Source: Daphnia pulex
Lineage: Eukaryota; Arthropoda; Branchiopoda; Diplostraca; Daphniidae
Assembly: GCF_021134715.1 (NCBI RefSeq)
Contig: NC_060028.1
Coordinates: forward strand, 7,586,501 to 7,650,500
Direction: 5' to 3'
DNA length: 64,000 nucleotides
The notes under the pieces were generated by a model. That model was not told the DNA's origin. It saw nothing but the letters and a program-made list of their open reading frames with translations, and did not search any database. Positions 36,959 through 49,306 of this stretch are shown piece after piece (position 1 is the first letter of the stretch; every line of letters begins with the position of its first letter). The position numbers and the translations under genes were made by a program.

Positions 36959-39490
36959 TTAAAACTTGGCCATCGAGATGGTAACTGTCTTCACCTCCAC
37001 GTAGCTGTGGATACCTTCCTCACCCCTGAAATTAAAAATTCAAATGTTTTTAAGTTAAATACAACACGCCATGCACCTTGAGACTCTCAAGCTTACATTT
37101 CACGACCGATTCCTGATTGCTTGAATCCACCGAAAGGTGTTTGCGATGTGATGTGTAAGAAACAATTAACCCTAAAAAGAATTAAAAGAATGTTAATAAT
37201 AATTTCCCATGCTTTGATAATGAAATGAGCATACCAAACACTTCCGGCGTTAACCGCCTGCGAGAAGGTGAGAGCTCTGTTGATATCGTTCGTCAAAATA
37301 CCAGCAGCCAATCCGTAATGCGTATCATTGGCGCGCTTGATAACTTCCTCCATCGTACTAAACTTCATAATTTGCTGGACAGGTCCAAAAATCTAAAAAA
37401 CAACACTCGAATCAAGTTCAAATTGGTAAATTTTTTAATCAACCACAAGACCTCTTCTTTGGCGATCCTCATATTGTCCTGGACATCCACAAACACAGTT
37501 GGTTCGATGAAATATCCTTCGGTTCCGTGCTTCATGCCACCGGTTTTCAAATCAGCTCCTTCCTTCTTGCCCGCTTCAATCAACGCCATAATCCTGTTGA
37601 ATTGCAGTTCGCTGACCTATACATCAAAGAACGTTTTCAATTGAGTGACACGTGCTTTGATCAAAATCGTATTACTTGAGGTCCCTGATCAACTTCTCCG
37701 AACGGGTCACCCAACTTTCGTTTACGCGCTAGTTCGGTAGCTTTCTCCACAAACTTGTCGTAGATGGATTCGTGGACAAACGTACGGGTGCCAGCGCAGC
37801 AACCTGATTTTTAGAAGAGAAACGAGATAAAGATTTTTGATGAGATCGAAAAAACACTTGACATCTTGTTACATTGACCCATGTTGGCAAAGACAGCGGC
37901 ATGGCACGTCGCGACAGCTTTATCCACTGTCAGAATTGGAAATGACATTAGCTTTGAGCAATTCAATACTTTTACAATTGTTAGACTAACGGTCGACATC
38001 CGGGAAGACCACAATTGGAGATTTGCCTCCCAGCTCCAGACTGACGCGCTTCAAGTTACTTTTGGCTGCCGCTTCCATGATCAATTTTCCGACCTGATTT
38101 TTCGATTAATTCGTTTGAATTATTTAACAACGTCAAAACATCAGCGTTGTGGGGTTTATTTAACTTACAGCTGTGGAACCTGTAAAGGCTATTTTCTGTA
38201 TGCGGTCATGTGACGCCAAAGCTGCTCCAGCGGTAGCTCCAAAGCCATTCACGACATTAATTACGCCAGGTGGGAATCCAGCCTAAGAAACAGGACGAAA
38301 GATTATTACATCTGCATAACGCCCAATAATGAGAAGCAAAATTTGGTCATACCTCAACAGACAACTGTGCCATGTAAAGGGCAGTCAACGGTGTTTGCTC
38401 AGCTGGTTTCATGACGATGGTACATCCCGCAGCCAGAGCCGGACCCCATTTCCAAGCGAGCATCAAAAGAGGAAAGTTCTGTTTTTAAACAGTTAAGTTT
38501 CCACAGATTAATTCAAATTCAAGATAAAAACGTAATAAAATAAAATAAAACAGTACCCAAGGGATGATCTGTCCAGCCACGCCAACAGGTTCCTTTCGCG
38601 TCACCACAAAAACATTTCCATCTATGCATAGAGAAACCAATGAATAATATGTTCCACACCAATGCATTCCGAAAAATCAAATTCAGTAGCCACCATACTG
38701 CCAAATTCTCATGACATTGCATTCCAAGAATTATAACTCCAGCTGTCAGGTGTGAACAATAAAAGAAATCAATGAAGTATAATAACTAAGATGTAAATAC
38801 CTGCCGGGATTGACTGGCCATGGATCTTATCAGCCCAACCTGATTTTGAAGAAAATTTTAATAATCAATTTCCATATTAATATTATTTAAAAAATACCTG
38901 AATAGTATTTAAGGGCGTACATGGCACCATAAATATCAAAGACAGCATCCTTCAAGGGTTTGCCGTTGTTGTATGTCTCCAACTGAGCCAAGTAATGAAG
39001 ATCCCTTTCCATAAGTCCAACTAGCTGTAAGATGAGAAGAAGGTGGTAAACTCAAAGTGAAAAGTTTTAGTTACTTCAAATTAAATACCTTATCCATCAT
39101 ACGGCCTCTTGCTGAAGCGTCCATGGTTCTCCATGTTGAGCCTAACTGGAAAGCCTCATTTGCAGCATCAACAGCTAGGTCAATGTCAGCCTATTCAAAA
39201 ACAAAAACATGGTAAGATTTCTCTCATTACAATTCCTTTCATGCAATGGTATATGAATCAATATAATATAATATAATATCACAAACCTTATCACCTTCAC
39301 TGACTTGACAGATAACTTTGCCTGTTGCTGGATTGACAACTGGGAATGTTTTCCCACTTTGTGAATCAACAAACTGTCCATTAATGAAGAGCTAAACAAA
39401 CAAAATATAGGATGTCAGCAAAAAATCAAAAGTTTTGATAAAATCATGCTAATAAACATATACTTTGGTAAACTTGATTTCTGGAGCCAT
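36959..39490 (-). CDS. Aldehyde dehydrogenase, ALDH1/ALDH2 type
   Basis: NAD(P)-dependent oxidation of aldehydes to acids, 484 residues. Fifteen exons: 39490-39464, 39391-39287, 39190-39089, 39024-38898, 38839-38801, 38621-38557, 38478-38353, 38282-38169, 38093-37991, 37926-37873, 37803-37676, 37616-37452, 37392-37235, 37171-37097, 37025-36959. Visible motifs: [19 protein letters not shown] (cofactor site, general Asn), FTGSTAVG (Rossmann glycines), LELGGKSP (catalytic Glu), GQCCCAGTR (catalytic Cys) and [13 protein letters not shown]. There is no mitochondrial targeting peptide; the protein starts MAPEIKFTK, so it is probably cytosolic and nearer ALDH1A/ALDH1L-type enzymes. Substrate (retinal or general aldehydes) cannot be decided from the sequence alone. 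Confidence 0.95.
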
Positions 39491-41900
39491 GGTTTCTAGA
39501 GATGTTCTCACGGTGACGTCTTGAAGCGCAGAGAGAATCGTTTTTAATTCGTCAGTTCCGATCTCAAGTCTCAACCTCCTTATATAATTGTAATCTCCGT
39601 GCGGGTAGACAATACAAACAAGCGCAATCTCGCGCCAGTCGTCGTGTCGTGCTGTCATGGCATATCGCGGGATGACTGGTATAAAAGTCATGGTCGATAC
39701 AATTTTAAACAAAACCGTTTACACTTGCTATCAATAGTTATATCTCTGAAGACTTCAATTGCTGCACGTAAGCTTCGAGTGTTATTTCAAGAAAGAGGGA
39801 TTGAAAATAAAATATCAGTTTTTATTTACAGTCAAAGGGCACAGTCAACACTTGCAGCTGTTTGTTTACTTTTCAGCACTGCCATCTAGTAGCCTAAACG
39901 CCACAACAGTTATTTGAATTTGAATTTGACATTTTCGCTTTAAAAAAAAACATTGAATTAGATTGACCTTATTTAACGATTGTTAGCTGTTTTCTATGAA
40001 TATTTAGTTTTACAATGCGAATAGACATTCTAAAGGGTTATTGCCAAACCGTCACTTTTGCTTTCTAAAATTCGATTTCGGGTTTCTTAGATTTTATTTG
40101 GACACCAAAAATCTTTCTTCAACATTTCATCCGTTGCCATAGGTTACAAAAAAAATAATAACAGTTATCGTGTAACTATATGCTTTTAGAAAACAAAGAA
40201 CCGGTCGAACTAGATTACCGCCAGGCTGTTATTTCATTTAAGAGCTTTCTATTAGTCCTTTATTGAGAAATCCAGCTAGCTCCGTTTCAGTGAAAATTAA
40301 AACTGCAAACAAGCAATAACTGGGCAATTTGCATATGAGCCACACCAAAGACATGTTAAACACACACGCTAATAGCCTCAAGTTGCTATTCGAAACAATG
40401 TATATATCCCGGGCGATCCACCAACGCCTTTTTATTTTTAATTCGCATGCGCTCAAATTTTCTATTTCTTTTGCGTGAAATAACGAAAGAGAAAACGGAC
40501 CATATGGGGAATTTGTAAATCAACGACAAGATGTGAAATTTTTCTGCAAATAATTTAGCATGTTAGGAAAAAAAAGTGTCAGCTGTTTGCCGGAGTACTA
40601 CACATAATAATAATTGTCTTCTAAACAGCACTTAAGTAATCCTCCAGGTGTTTTTTCGTCTGCCTGTGCGCCGTGTCAAGGCCTTAACCTACTTTTTGAT
40701 AAATAAATCTTCTGCCTTTGTGAAAAAAGCTAATTTGTTTTTGAAGAAAGAGAAATCGTTCAAGCCGCTTATGTGGATTTAAATGAGTCTTCAATATTGT
40801 GCTGCTCACATGGAGACTAACGGATATACCCATTTTCGAGTGTAAAAAGGTTTTTTAGTGCCTAGCAGAGACACACCCGTTTCTCTCTCTGGATGAGAAG
40901 AGAAATTCAATTGGCAGGACGTTGACCATTTTGAAACGGTCAGCGAAAACCAAACAAAAATAAATGATATTTATCGCGGATGACAGGTATAAGATCCAAA
41001 GAGTTCAGGAAACTGGTCTCCACACCTGAGGGACACACCAGCAGCAGCAGCCGGTCTGGAGAAAGTAGTCGCAGTATAGCAGAGTTCGTTTCAGGGAAAT
41101 GATCCCATTTGTATCGGGTAAAATCTGAAACAAGAAAAACCTTTGTAGATTATATCCACACACCTTGACACTGAAAATGTTAGTCCGGCTCGCTTTCACT
41201 TGCCCCCGCGCGGAAAAAAAAGTGGAGCATCCAGCAGCAACTTCTTTTTCCTCTGCGCTCTTAAGAAATAAATATTACCAAAATGTGAAAATAAAAAAAG
41301 TGAAAATGACCGTCTTCTCCGGTTCGAGTGTCCTTGGTGCTGGCTGAACACAGCTCTAAGCTGGCGATGGATGGGCTATCGTTTATCCCGTCAGGTATAT
41401 ATACTCAAGGACTTTTTAAGGGAAAATTAAACAAGATGCGCGCATTAACAGCGTTGCTAGCTCGCACATTTTTCTCCCGAAACTCGTCTTTTACTTATCC
41501 CTGCCCTTCTGTGCAGCCATCACTTTCACAAACGAGAAGAAAAACCCAGCAGTATTATATAGAGACAAAAGTCGTCGCAAGGTTCTCTCTCTCTCTTTTC
41601 CCTTTTAGATATAATCGTCGTCGTCATCTAACAGCACCAGTGTGTTGGATGGTTCCCTTTTTTCTCTCGTACGCCAAACAGCCATCTTGGGAAGCAGACC
41701 ACAGACGGTTGCCGAGGTCCTGTTCAACGGAGTGCAGCAAAGGCGCGAGAAAAAGTGAGAGAGAGAGAGAGAAACGTCTACAACTATATAAAGACGGTTA
41801 CTTTCCATCTACTCTTGACAGTCCAGCCAGATCTGACACACGCGTGGCTCTCGTAGATTGACTTACTGAAAAAAAACATTTTGCTTTAAATATTATAAAC
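39491..41900. other. Intergenic region with promoter of the first repeat-protein gene
   Basis: About 2.4 kb with no supported gene. A longer frame at 41328-41861 has no recognisable domain and overlaps the promoter region of the next gene. GA dinucleotide tract near 41757-41772. Confidence 0.55.
41784..41792 (+). promoter_or_regulatory. TATA box of the first acidic repeat gene
   Basis: TATATAAAG about 115 bases before the start codon. Transcription would start about 30 bases downstream, near 41815. Confidence 0.5.
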
Positions 41901-42983
41901 ATGCGTTTTTCGGTGAGATTCAACTTAATGTTTTTAGTATAGTTTTTAAGTTAAATGAAAAACAGTGTTTGCTCAAGGTTTTTTCTGATAATCTATACTA
42001 CTCTCCACCCCGCAGACTTGTGTGCCATTATATACGGAAAGGTGTTATTTTTCATTCTTTGTTGTTGTTCTATCCCTCCAGGTTTTGATTGTTGTTTTCC
42101 TCATCGGCGTGACGATGATGGAGGCCGCACCAACCCCGCAAAACAAGCGCGCTAAGGTAAATTGGAATTTTTGCACAGCCATTGGAACTATACTATTATA
42201 GACGTTTGCGAATAAATTCTAATTTTCTGTTGTTTCCGTTTCTTTTCCTTTTTCGGATGGGTGATGGGGGGGTGAATGATTCCCCTTGATTTGATCGGTC
42301 GTGCGTTGCTGTAAAACAATTCATTTTGGCAGTGGAAGCCCAAGGCGATTCGTGATAAAGAAGCAGCCGAAGCTAAAGCAGCTGAAGAGGCAGCTAAAGC
42401 AACACCGACAACACCGAAGGCAGTAGCAGCAGCAGCAGCAGAAGAAGAAGTTAAAACGGTGGAAACCAAAGTTCAAGTCGATCAAGTGATAGCAAAGGTC
42501 GAAGAGGACAAGGCACCGGCATCTGTTGCTGATGCTGTCGATGAGGCAACAACCAAAGTGTGTCACGCTCCCGAAAAGGAATCGACAAAAATCGCCGATG
42601 TCGCCGATGAAGAAGTTAAGGACGAAAAGGTTGCCGCTGTTGTCCAGGTAGCAGCAGAAGCTGTGATCGTTGCCAAAGAGCCAGCAGCCGCTGTTGTTGC
42701 GGATGTACTACCAGCCGTAATAGTTGTCGCGGATGAACCTGCTGCAGTTGTTGCAAAAGAGCCCGTCGCTGTTGTTGCCGATGAACCTGTCGCTGCTGTG
42801 GTTGCGGATGAATCTACTAAAGTTGTTGCGGATGAACCTGCAATTGTCATTGCAGAAAAGCCTGCAGTTATAGCTGTCGTTGCAGAAGAACCTGCGGTTG
42901 TTGTCGTCAAGGATGAACCGGCCGTTGTTGTTGCGGAAGAACCTGTTGTTGTCAAGGCAGAAGAACCCGCTGCCGTCCTATAA
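41901..42983 (+). CDS. Secreted Ala/Val/Glu-rich repeat protein
   Basis: Predicted secreted protein of 245 residues, not a recognised family. Exons: 41901-41912, 42082-42156, 42333-42983. The tiny first exon (MRFS) and the second exon together make the signal peptide (VLIVVFLIGVTMMEAAPTP). The third exon is an Ala/Glu/Lys-rich helix-prone stretch followed by about ten imperfect copies of a unit like VVADEPAAVVA, alternating hydrophobic Val runs with acidic Glu-Pro. One Cys only (TKVCHAPEK). The same exon plan recurs in the gene at 46636-48801. Possible roles are matrix, cuticle or adhesive material; none can be shown. AATAAA at about 43504 is a possible polyadenylation signal. Confidence 0.72.
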
Positions 42984-45900
42984 AATTCACCCTCCGAAAT
43001 GGCTGCGAATAATTAGCCAACAGTTTATATTTTTTTGAAATCGTCTTTTAGTTCAATCTCCTAATAAGATAAACAAGTACGTACGTATAATCTGATACAT
43101 TTTTTAGACGTACCAACTATATAAAAATCCAACAAAAAATATTTTCCATTTGTCATTTCTTTTTTGCTGTGTATCGCTCTATACTATTGTTTCTTATTTT
43201 TATACACATCGTCAATTGTTCTGACCATCAAAAGTTTCTTTTATTATATTTCACCCGCGTCCTATAAAAGAAAAAAAAAAAGTTGAGAGAGAATTTCTTC
43301 CAGCACCAAATTATACACGGTTCAAATATTAATCAAATCCGTTAAGTCTTTGTCTGGCTTATTTTGTTTTTACATCAAATATTATCAGCGTCTCAAAATC
43401 GTGTGTTGTATTATTATAATTTGAGAATGCAATTTTCTTCGGGGCAATTTTTTTCTTTCCAGAAGAAGAGGCGTACATTATAATACATTTTGCTTTCGAC
43501 TTCAATAAAAAGGTGAGTGCACTCCAACGTCCTTGCTTATCTCTCGTCCGTCTCATCCATGACTTGGGCGGTTGTCTGAATAACGGGGCCTTATTTTTTC
43601 GTGATTTTCATATACTTTTTTGTTTTATTATTTCTTTCGCATATATTATAAGTAAGGTCCTCTGTTATGCATGACTAGATCGATCTAGATAAAAAAGAAA
43701 AAGAGACTTTATAGATGCACAATGAGAGCGTTATTGACACACATTCATACGTGAATTATATCTTTGAGAAAGATTTTAAGGGCGAACTGCGGGATATTTC
43801 GCAGATTGATGGAGGTCGGCGATTCATTTTTATACGTGAAAGAATTGCAGACAAGCGCACCAATAGTTCCGGCGTTGTTATAATGATGATTTCCCACTCG
43901 TTTCTTTTATGTCTTATTGTGTTTGAATTTCCCCGCCACCGCTCTCTGTCGACGAATGAGTAAATAATAGTTACCTTCAATTCAAGGACGCGCTAGTTGG
44001 CCATTTGGTCATTTCCTGCGTGTCTGATGATCAAATCCTGTTTGGCTTTGTCCTACACCAACAACAGCGAAATGGGAAAAACAAGTTACAAATTATAACG
44101 CAATAGTCCTAACAACGTACGTACGTCAGTATATAATACAACCAACGTCACCGTGAAATTACTCACGGGGGGGGGAAAAGAAGTCCGAGCTCAAATGATT
44201 TGGTTCAACTGCTGACATTACCAGCCCCAAAATAGGAAATTTAAAAAAAAACCAGAAAATGCGACCTTGATCCTTTGTGTATAGCCTCTAGTCTTATTTT
44301 CTTTCTCTCGTGCTGTGTAGCTCATCTTGCTGACGAATGATTAAGGGAAAAATAACCGGCATATAGATCTCAAACGTATGCAAATGAGGAGAGTAGACGA
44401 AAAAGAGTAAACCGGTCGTGAACTCTGCATCAATGTAGTAGATTCCTGTTTCTTTTTTTTCCTATAGACGCGCATCTTTTTAACAGGAGGGAAACTTCTT
44501 TCCAGATAAAATTGTTTAACAAAAAAGCTCCTCAGGGTCAATCAACTGTACTTTTTTTTTCCTCGTCAGCTTTTATTATTTTCTTCAATCATTTTTGTTT
44601 TTTCTTTCCCCTTTTTCTCTTTTGTTTAGTTTGCTGAGATTTAACCAAAAAACAGAATAGTATATACCGTGCGAATGAAATAACCCTTTCACAACCGGAG
44701 GTATTTGTCGTCCCTCGTGTTATTATACTATTTAGACTCTGTAGTCTGTATTAATACATACATGTGATTATATTTCTTCGGGACTTAATTTTTTTGCGGT
44801 TTTTTCTCTTTGGGGTTTCTCATCGTTCGTATAGTATTATATCGTGTCACCTTGAGAGACGCATCCATCGGAATGCAACACCAAATGTTTTTTTGACGTA
44901 GATAGGGTAGACCTCCGATCGTCTTCTTTTGAGGTGAGGAAGTGCTGTACTAAAGACTATCGCTGGTGGTCGGTGCGTCTATTTTATTCTTTTTCTTCCT
45001 TTTGAACGAATGAAGGACGCGCTATATGCAAGTAGCATACTAGTTCTTCACGGGTGAACGACTCGTGTAATAATGGCGGTTGATTTTCGGTGGTCGTCCG
45101 CCGTGCTCTTCTTTTTACTTCGACTTGTTTTTAATGACATTCTCGGTATTAGAATTTGAGGGGAGCTCTATTTGATTTATTTTGAATGGTACTACTGGCC
45201 AACTATTTCTCTAAAAGAGTTGTATAGAATAATAGAAATGCCAAAGGAATTCGTGAGGAAGTTGTTGCAGAAATCATTTTTAAGTGCTGCTGTTCGGAAA
45301 AATATCTAAGAAGGAAGCCAAGTGCTGGCGCAATTGTGAATGAAGCTGACCCTCATTATTTCTATGGCTTCTCTCCTCTTTTTTTTTCTAGCCAGCACAA
45401 GTTTGAACTCGACGATTGCGCCATTCCGTGGCCGGGAATTATTTAAAAAAATATACACACCGTGCTGGAGACATGCGGCGCCACTCCCCGAGACACCGCA
45501 CTCATCGTAAATTATGGGTGCAAACCTTCTCCGTGTTTCATCCTTATTTTCAGTTGCTGCTCTTTGGCTTTTGGTTTGTGGTGCCAGGTAGTACAGGTGA
45601 GATTACACCGTGAAAAAACAAAAAAAAATGCCAGTAGTATATAGTAGTAGATGCGCGTGATTTTCTGTGTTGAAGACGAATAACAAAAGCAATCAAGCGA
45701 AATAGAAATAAAATAACATAACCCAAAGGGGGCCTGGCCGTCACCGCCCGCCGGCACGTCGTCGCCGCCGCCGCTTGATTCGTCGGCCATCGCCGGCAGT
45801 AATTGACCGTGTGCTACGTGTACTTACCGGATGACCGGACGCGCAGCCTTGTCCGTGCGGCCGCCAACATCCTTGGATGGTTGTTACACTTGTAGACAGG

Positions 45901-46527
45901 TTATTTACTTCACGGTGTGACACGCCAGCCCAGGAATGTTATAGACCGCTCCCGGTGCTGGGTGCTGTGTGTGTATAGTTATGTCGTATAAAGGAAAAAA
46001 AAAGGGTTCGATTTATCAATCCCGGTTGTTGCAACACACACATCCCGTGGTCTGATTAACTCGCTATATAGCCAAGAAATAATATCGTTCACGGTGTGCT
46101 AATTCTTTTATTTCTTTTATTTTTTATCCATTGGAATTTTTCTTTTCTCGTGACTTTGGATCGTTTTATGACGCCAGCCCCGAGTCTTGTGTGAGCTGGG
46201 GCGCTTGTTCCTGCTTTTATTATTAGTTCTTTTCTTTTACGTCTTCCTCTCTTTTTTCTCCGTTCGTCTTTGAACTTTTGCAAAAAAAAGAAGTATACAA
46301 AAAGACAAACAAAGAAGAAGAAGAAGAAGAAGAAGTTGAGGGCCTCTTGGTAGTATAGACACATTCCAAATGCGGAGCAGCCAGCCCCAGACTAGAACCC
46401 GCCCCTCTTATCTTCTATATCCCTCCTTTTCTTCTTCTTCTTCATTTTCTTTCTTATATATTTCTAGTTCTTTTTTTTTCTTCTTCTTGTATATATTTCT
46501 ACATTTTGCTTTAGGGCCGTCTCCGCC
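42984..46527. other. Spacer between the two repeat-protein genes
   Basis: Long AT-rich region. The first part is probably 3' UTR. Contains a GAA tract at about 46313-46335 and TTC tracts near 46431. No supported gene; short frames are low-complexity. Confidence 0.55.
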
Positions 46528-46535
46528 TATATAAG
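46528..46535 (+). promoter_or_regulatory. TATA box of the second acidic repeat gene
   Basis: CTATATAAG motif, with a likely initiator TTCAGATC about 30 bases downstream (near 46559). The start codon follows after a 5' UTR of about 75 bases. Confidence 0.65.
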
Positions 46536-46635
46536 AAGGGCCCCCGGAAGAAAAAACTTCAGATCACATCTTAACTCGCTTTCGTTGAGTTTCATCCGCG
46601 CCGGAAACTTGTCACCAGCTATTTTAATCGCAAAC

Positions 46636-48801
46636 ATGGCCGTTCAACAGGTACGACATTTCATTATTCTTTTTATTCCAGTATACTTATTCCAGTAGTA
46701 TATTCAAGCAATTTTGGTATTTGATTACCAAACGGATTTACTACATCAAGTGATTTGATAGCCTAATGAGCTTTTTTAGAGATTTTTCTAAAAATGTTTC
46801 ATTTTAATTTCTTGGTTTTATAGTTGATTTGGATTGTGCTGATTGGTGCCGTTCTCATTGTCGGTTTTCCGGTCAAGTCTCCGGACACTGCTAATGAGGT
46901 ACTAATTAACTGCGTCATCGCATAACAAGATTGGGTATAAAAATGTGTTCATTAATTCTAGGATGATCGATTAAATTATGAGAAATACGTTCGGCAATTG
47001 GAAAAGAAACACAAATTCGCCTACAACGATATCGATCAGCCGTGGCAGCCGATTTCCGACGACGAATCAGCAGAGGACGACAGCCATGAAATCGTTTTGA
47101 AAGTTGAAGAATCCGTCTCTGTTCAACCGCTAGTGAAAGATGAGGTCAAACAAACATCACAAAGCCCCGTCCTAGTAGCTGATCCGGCCCCAGTCGCTCC
47201 AGTAATTAAGGCGGAAGAGACTCCTGCCGCTCAAGTAACTAAAGCGGAAGAAGTTCCGGCCATTACTGCTACTAAAGCGGAGGAAACTCCTGTCGCCACT
47301 GTAACAAAAGCGGAAGAAGCTCCAGCCGTTGATGTTACTAAAGCTGAAGAAACTCCGGCCGTTACTGCAATTAAAGCGGAAGAAACTCCAGCCACCACTG
47401 TAACTGCAGTGGAAGAAATTCCATCGGAATCTGTAACTAAAACGGAAGAAGCTCCGTCCGTTACTGTATCTAAATCAGAGGAAACTCTTGTCATTACTGT
47501 AACAAAAGCGGAAGAATCTCCGGCTGTTGTTGTAACAAAAGCGGAAGAAACTCTTTTAGTCGCTCCAGTAGCTGAAGCGGAAAAAGAGCCCCAGGTGGCG
47601 GATGCGATTTCAGAGACCGTCGCAACTGTGGCCGAGGACGAAGTCGCAGCCACGACGACACACGAAAAACTGTTGGCGGACCTCGAAGACGACAATGTTC
47701 CAGCCACTACAACCCAAGAGAAACTGTTGGCAGCAGCAGCCGATGAAGTTGAAGGTTCAGGTCAAAGTGATCCAGCCGCCGACGTGGAGAGCGTGACAAT
47801 CGGCCAAGCCAACAACGAGCCGATTGAGGACAGCACCACTTTCTCTGTATTGAAAATCGATTCAGACGACGAAGAATCTGCAACCAAGGTCGCCCAAATT
47901 GATGTCACTGAAGGATCGGCTGATGCTGCTGCTGTTCAACTTTTAAGTGATTCTGTCACTATTAACGCCGACGAAGGATCCGGCCAGAGCGATTCTGCCG
48001 ATATCGGATCTGGTCAGTTCTTGAGCCACATCATTGCCAATGATGAAGGTTCCGGAGCGGCCGACATTTCCGAAGGATCGGGATTGGGTGTGGAATTGAT
48101 CAAAGAAATTGACCACACTATCCAACCTGAGATTTCTAATGACGCCGAGTCGTCAACTGGAACACATTTGTCTGATTTGCACTTGAGCGACGACCTTGCC
48201 AATGATTCGTCATCATCGACCACGGAACCACCGACCACAGCCGGATGGAAGGATGGAGAGGATGAAAATAAGGAAGTCAAGTCTACCGACACCCCAACTG
48301 CCGATGAGGTATGATTTTAGACTTTAGTTAACCATATTGTTATATTCGCTCAGATTTTTCATACCGGGAATTATTGCGTATATACTAGGTCGCAGCAGCG
48401 ACAGAGATTCAACCAAGCTCGACGGTGAGAAGCGTTCAGGCGGAGGATTCTACCGAAGTGGTAAGTTAGCTAGTCGAGAACCTTGGGAATTTTTATTCGT
48501 GGGAAAACCAAAAGACAAATAATTGATTCAAACTTGAAAACATTCAGGTGGTGGCCGATTCGACCGACGCAGTCAATGTTGTTCGACAGGAATCAGCTTC
48601 TGATTCGGTAATAATAAAGCGATAAAAATGCGTGGGTTTAGAATTGTTTATTAACAATCGATTTTATTCATTCAGACGGATCGTCCGGAGGAGAACGCAA
48701 CATTTCTTAGCGTTCCGGTGAACGACCAAGTCGCCGATGAGGCTAATAACAATGCGACCGAAAAGAACGATGATAGTCATAGCACCCCGTCTGATGTTTA
48801 A
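46636..48801 (+). CDS. Secreted acidic repeat protein with Ser-Gly proteoglycan-type sites
   Basis: Predicted secreted protein of 564 residues. Exons: 46636-46650, 46824-46898, 46962-48308, 48389-48460, 48548-48607, 48676-48801. A five-codon first exon (MAVQQ) and second exon give the signal peptide (LIWIVLIGAVLIVGFPVK). Exon 3 holds about a dozen imperfect 11-residue repeats of the form TKAEETPAVTV (47191-47580), then an acidic region with five Gly-Ser-Gly sites after acidic residues: EVEGSGQ, DEGSGQ, DIGSGQ, DEGSGA and SEGSGLG (about 47750-48085). Acidic-GSG is the classical glycosaminoglycan attachment context, so a chondroitin- or heparan-sulfate proteoglycan core is a reasonable inference. 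No Cys-rich or lectin domain. Two NAT sequons lie in the last exon. Polyadenylation signal near 48977. Confidence 0.78.
47191..47580 (+). repeat. 33-bp coding repeat array
   Basis: About twelve imperfect tandem units of 33 bp encoding KAEETPAVTVT-like peptides. Units vary at the residues after Pro but keep Lys-x-Glu-Glu. Confidence 0.85.
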
Positions 48802-49306
48802 GTTTTCAGTGATTTCCTTTTTCCCAATCAAATTAATTGTATTATGTGTTTTGTTTTTTTATTTGTCTACTGTGCGACCGAATAATATTTTCTATTTTGG
48901 TCCCATAATTATTTCACGGAACACTCGCGTAAGTTCCATTCGCTTCACATGTGCCGATCAATCTCAATACATTTCAAATAAAAAAAAATTTCACCAAGAA
49001 ATCTATCCGAATCGATATAATATAATATAGTCCTAACCACTGATAATAATCCATCAGTCGGTATACTACATTTATTAATCAGGCTGTTCATACATTGTTA
49101 TCGGCTCTATAATATCCCGCATGGTTTCTTTTTGTAGACGTTTCGTTCAACGGTAAAACAACAGACACCATACGGGCCGGTTCGTGATGCGCACGACTAA
49201 TATACTCCGGATAAAACTTGTATTATAGACGTCAAATCGGACGATTTGGGTTTCAGTCGCACTTCCGGATTCTCACTATCCGAGTGTCCCTGGGGGAAAA
49301 AAAGAA
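48802..49306. other. 3' UTR and GPCR upstream region
   Basis: AATAAA at about 48977 likely ends the repeat-protein transcript. The rest is GPCR promoter or 5' UTR; an upstream exon is possible because a splice acceptor (TTTTTAG) lies 12 bases after the chosen ATG. Confidence 0.5.

Noticed and set aside
41328-41861. Plus-strand frame of 177 codons before the first repeat gene
   Set aside because: No domain, no start context, and it contains the TATA box of the next gene.
42563-42955. Antisense Thr/Ala/Ser-rich frame of 130 codons
   Set aside because: Shadow of the VVADEPA repeats of the plus-strand gene.
47231-47707. Antisense open frame of 158 codons rich in Ser, Ala, Thr and Val
   Set aside because: Mirror image of the KAEETPA repeat array; long antisense frames are expected opposite GC-rich tandem codon repeats.
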